NCBI GenBank assembly: GCA_007693875.1
Contig: RECT01000254.1
Coordinates: 1-5,272, forward strand
Direction of reading: 5' to 3'
DNA: 5,272 bases
Origin: Spirulina sp. DLM2.Bin59
GTDB lineage: Bacteria; Cyanobacteriota; Cyanobacteriia; Cyanobacteriales; Spirulinaceae
This document shows, piece by piece, positions 5,099 through 5,272 of the stretch (position 1 is the first letter of the stretch; each line of letters begins with the position of its first letter). Made by a program: the position numbers and the translations under genes. Below the pieces are notes generated by a model. The model had not been told where the DNA came from and ran no database searches. It worked only from the letters and a program-made list of their open reading frames with translations.

Positions 5099-5272
5099 AT
5101 GACTGATCAATTTCACCGCCATTCCCGTCATCGGCGTGGCGCGATCGCCCCTCAGCCATCGCCCCGTTCCCGTCCCACTGCCGCTCAAATTCGGGCTTCC
5201 ATTGCCTCAACTCCTAATATAGTCAACAAACTCAAAGTCGGCGCCGTCGTCGACAGGACGATAGACAGCCAC
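5099..5272 (+). CDS. Partial open frame, N-terminus only, function unknown
   Basis: An ATG at 5099 opens a frame that runs without a stop for 58 codons to the window edge. The reading begins MTDQFHRHSRHRRGAIAPQP and continues with an Arg/Pro/Ser/Ala-rich stretch to about residue 35, then a less biased part (IASTPNIVNKLKVGAVVDRT). The start of the protein is strongly basic (His/Arg at 6-13) and looks disordered, with no signal peptide or membrane segment. The previous in-frame stop is at 5033, and a weak AGGG (5085-5088) lies 10 bases before the ATG. A HIP1 site and the leader hairpin upstream fit a real gene start. The opposite strand is also open over 5006-5188, but it would run across the leader and is less likely. 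I cannot assign a family from this fragment. Confidence 0.55.
   Translation, partial: MTDQFHRHSRHRRGAIAPQPSPRSRPTAAQIRASIASTPNIVNKLKVGAVVDRTIDSH

Noticed and set aside
5006..5188. 60-codon minus-strand frame at the right edge
   Set aside because: It lies over the leader hairpin and the start of the plus-strand frame; the protein has no recognisable features.
1..5272. CRISPR array, tRNA, rRNA, transposase or phage gene
   Set aside because: No regularly spaced repeats, no cloverleaf or conserved rRNA sequence, and no protein of those classes is present.

Overview
The window looks like a piece of a cyanobacterial chromosome. The palindrome GCGATCGC (HIP1) occurs seven times in 5.3 kb (starts at 227, 2533, 2905, 3338, 4074, 4381 and 5141), far above chance and typical of many cyanobacteria. 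The protein set fits too: an exported CHAT-domain protein, a DUF4340 membrane protein, a PyrB of the HPGPVNRG type, and two small lipoproteins of cyanobacterial style. No species can be named from the sequence alone.

Layout. Positions 1-54 hold a long perfect inverted repeat. Four genes follow on the minus strand, read right to left: pyrB (3705 to 2725), a DUF4340 protein (2653 to 2057), a 100-residue conserved-looking protein of unknown function (1880 to 1578) closed by a clear intrinsic terminator at 1521-1544, and a secreted CHAT protease-like protein (1422 to 94). From 3858 onward the genes run on the plus strand: a GerMN-like lipoprotein (3858-4328), a second lipoprotein of unknown function (4370-4846), a 252-bp gene-free stretch rich in inverted repeats (4847-5098), and the first 58 codons of an open frame that leaves the window (5099-5272).

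How they work together. pyrB and the DUF4340 gene are 71 bp apart on one strand and could share a transcript, but I see no functional link. The two lipoproteins are 41 bp apart and probably co-transcribed. Three proteins (CHAT, GerMN-like, second lipoprotein) are predicted to be exported and a fourth (DUF4340) is membrane-anchored, so apart from pyrB this is mostly a cell-envelope neighbourhood. pyrB is a housekeeping pyrimidine gene.

Novelty. There is no CRISPR array, transposase, phage gene, tRNA or rRNA, and no obvious new multi-gene system. The points most worth a second look are the TPR-less exported CHAT protein, the layered inverted repeats in front of the truncated gene at the right edge, and the two families of cyanobacterial-style intergenic palindromes.
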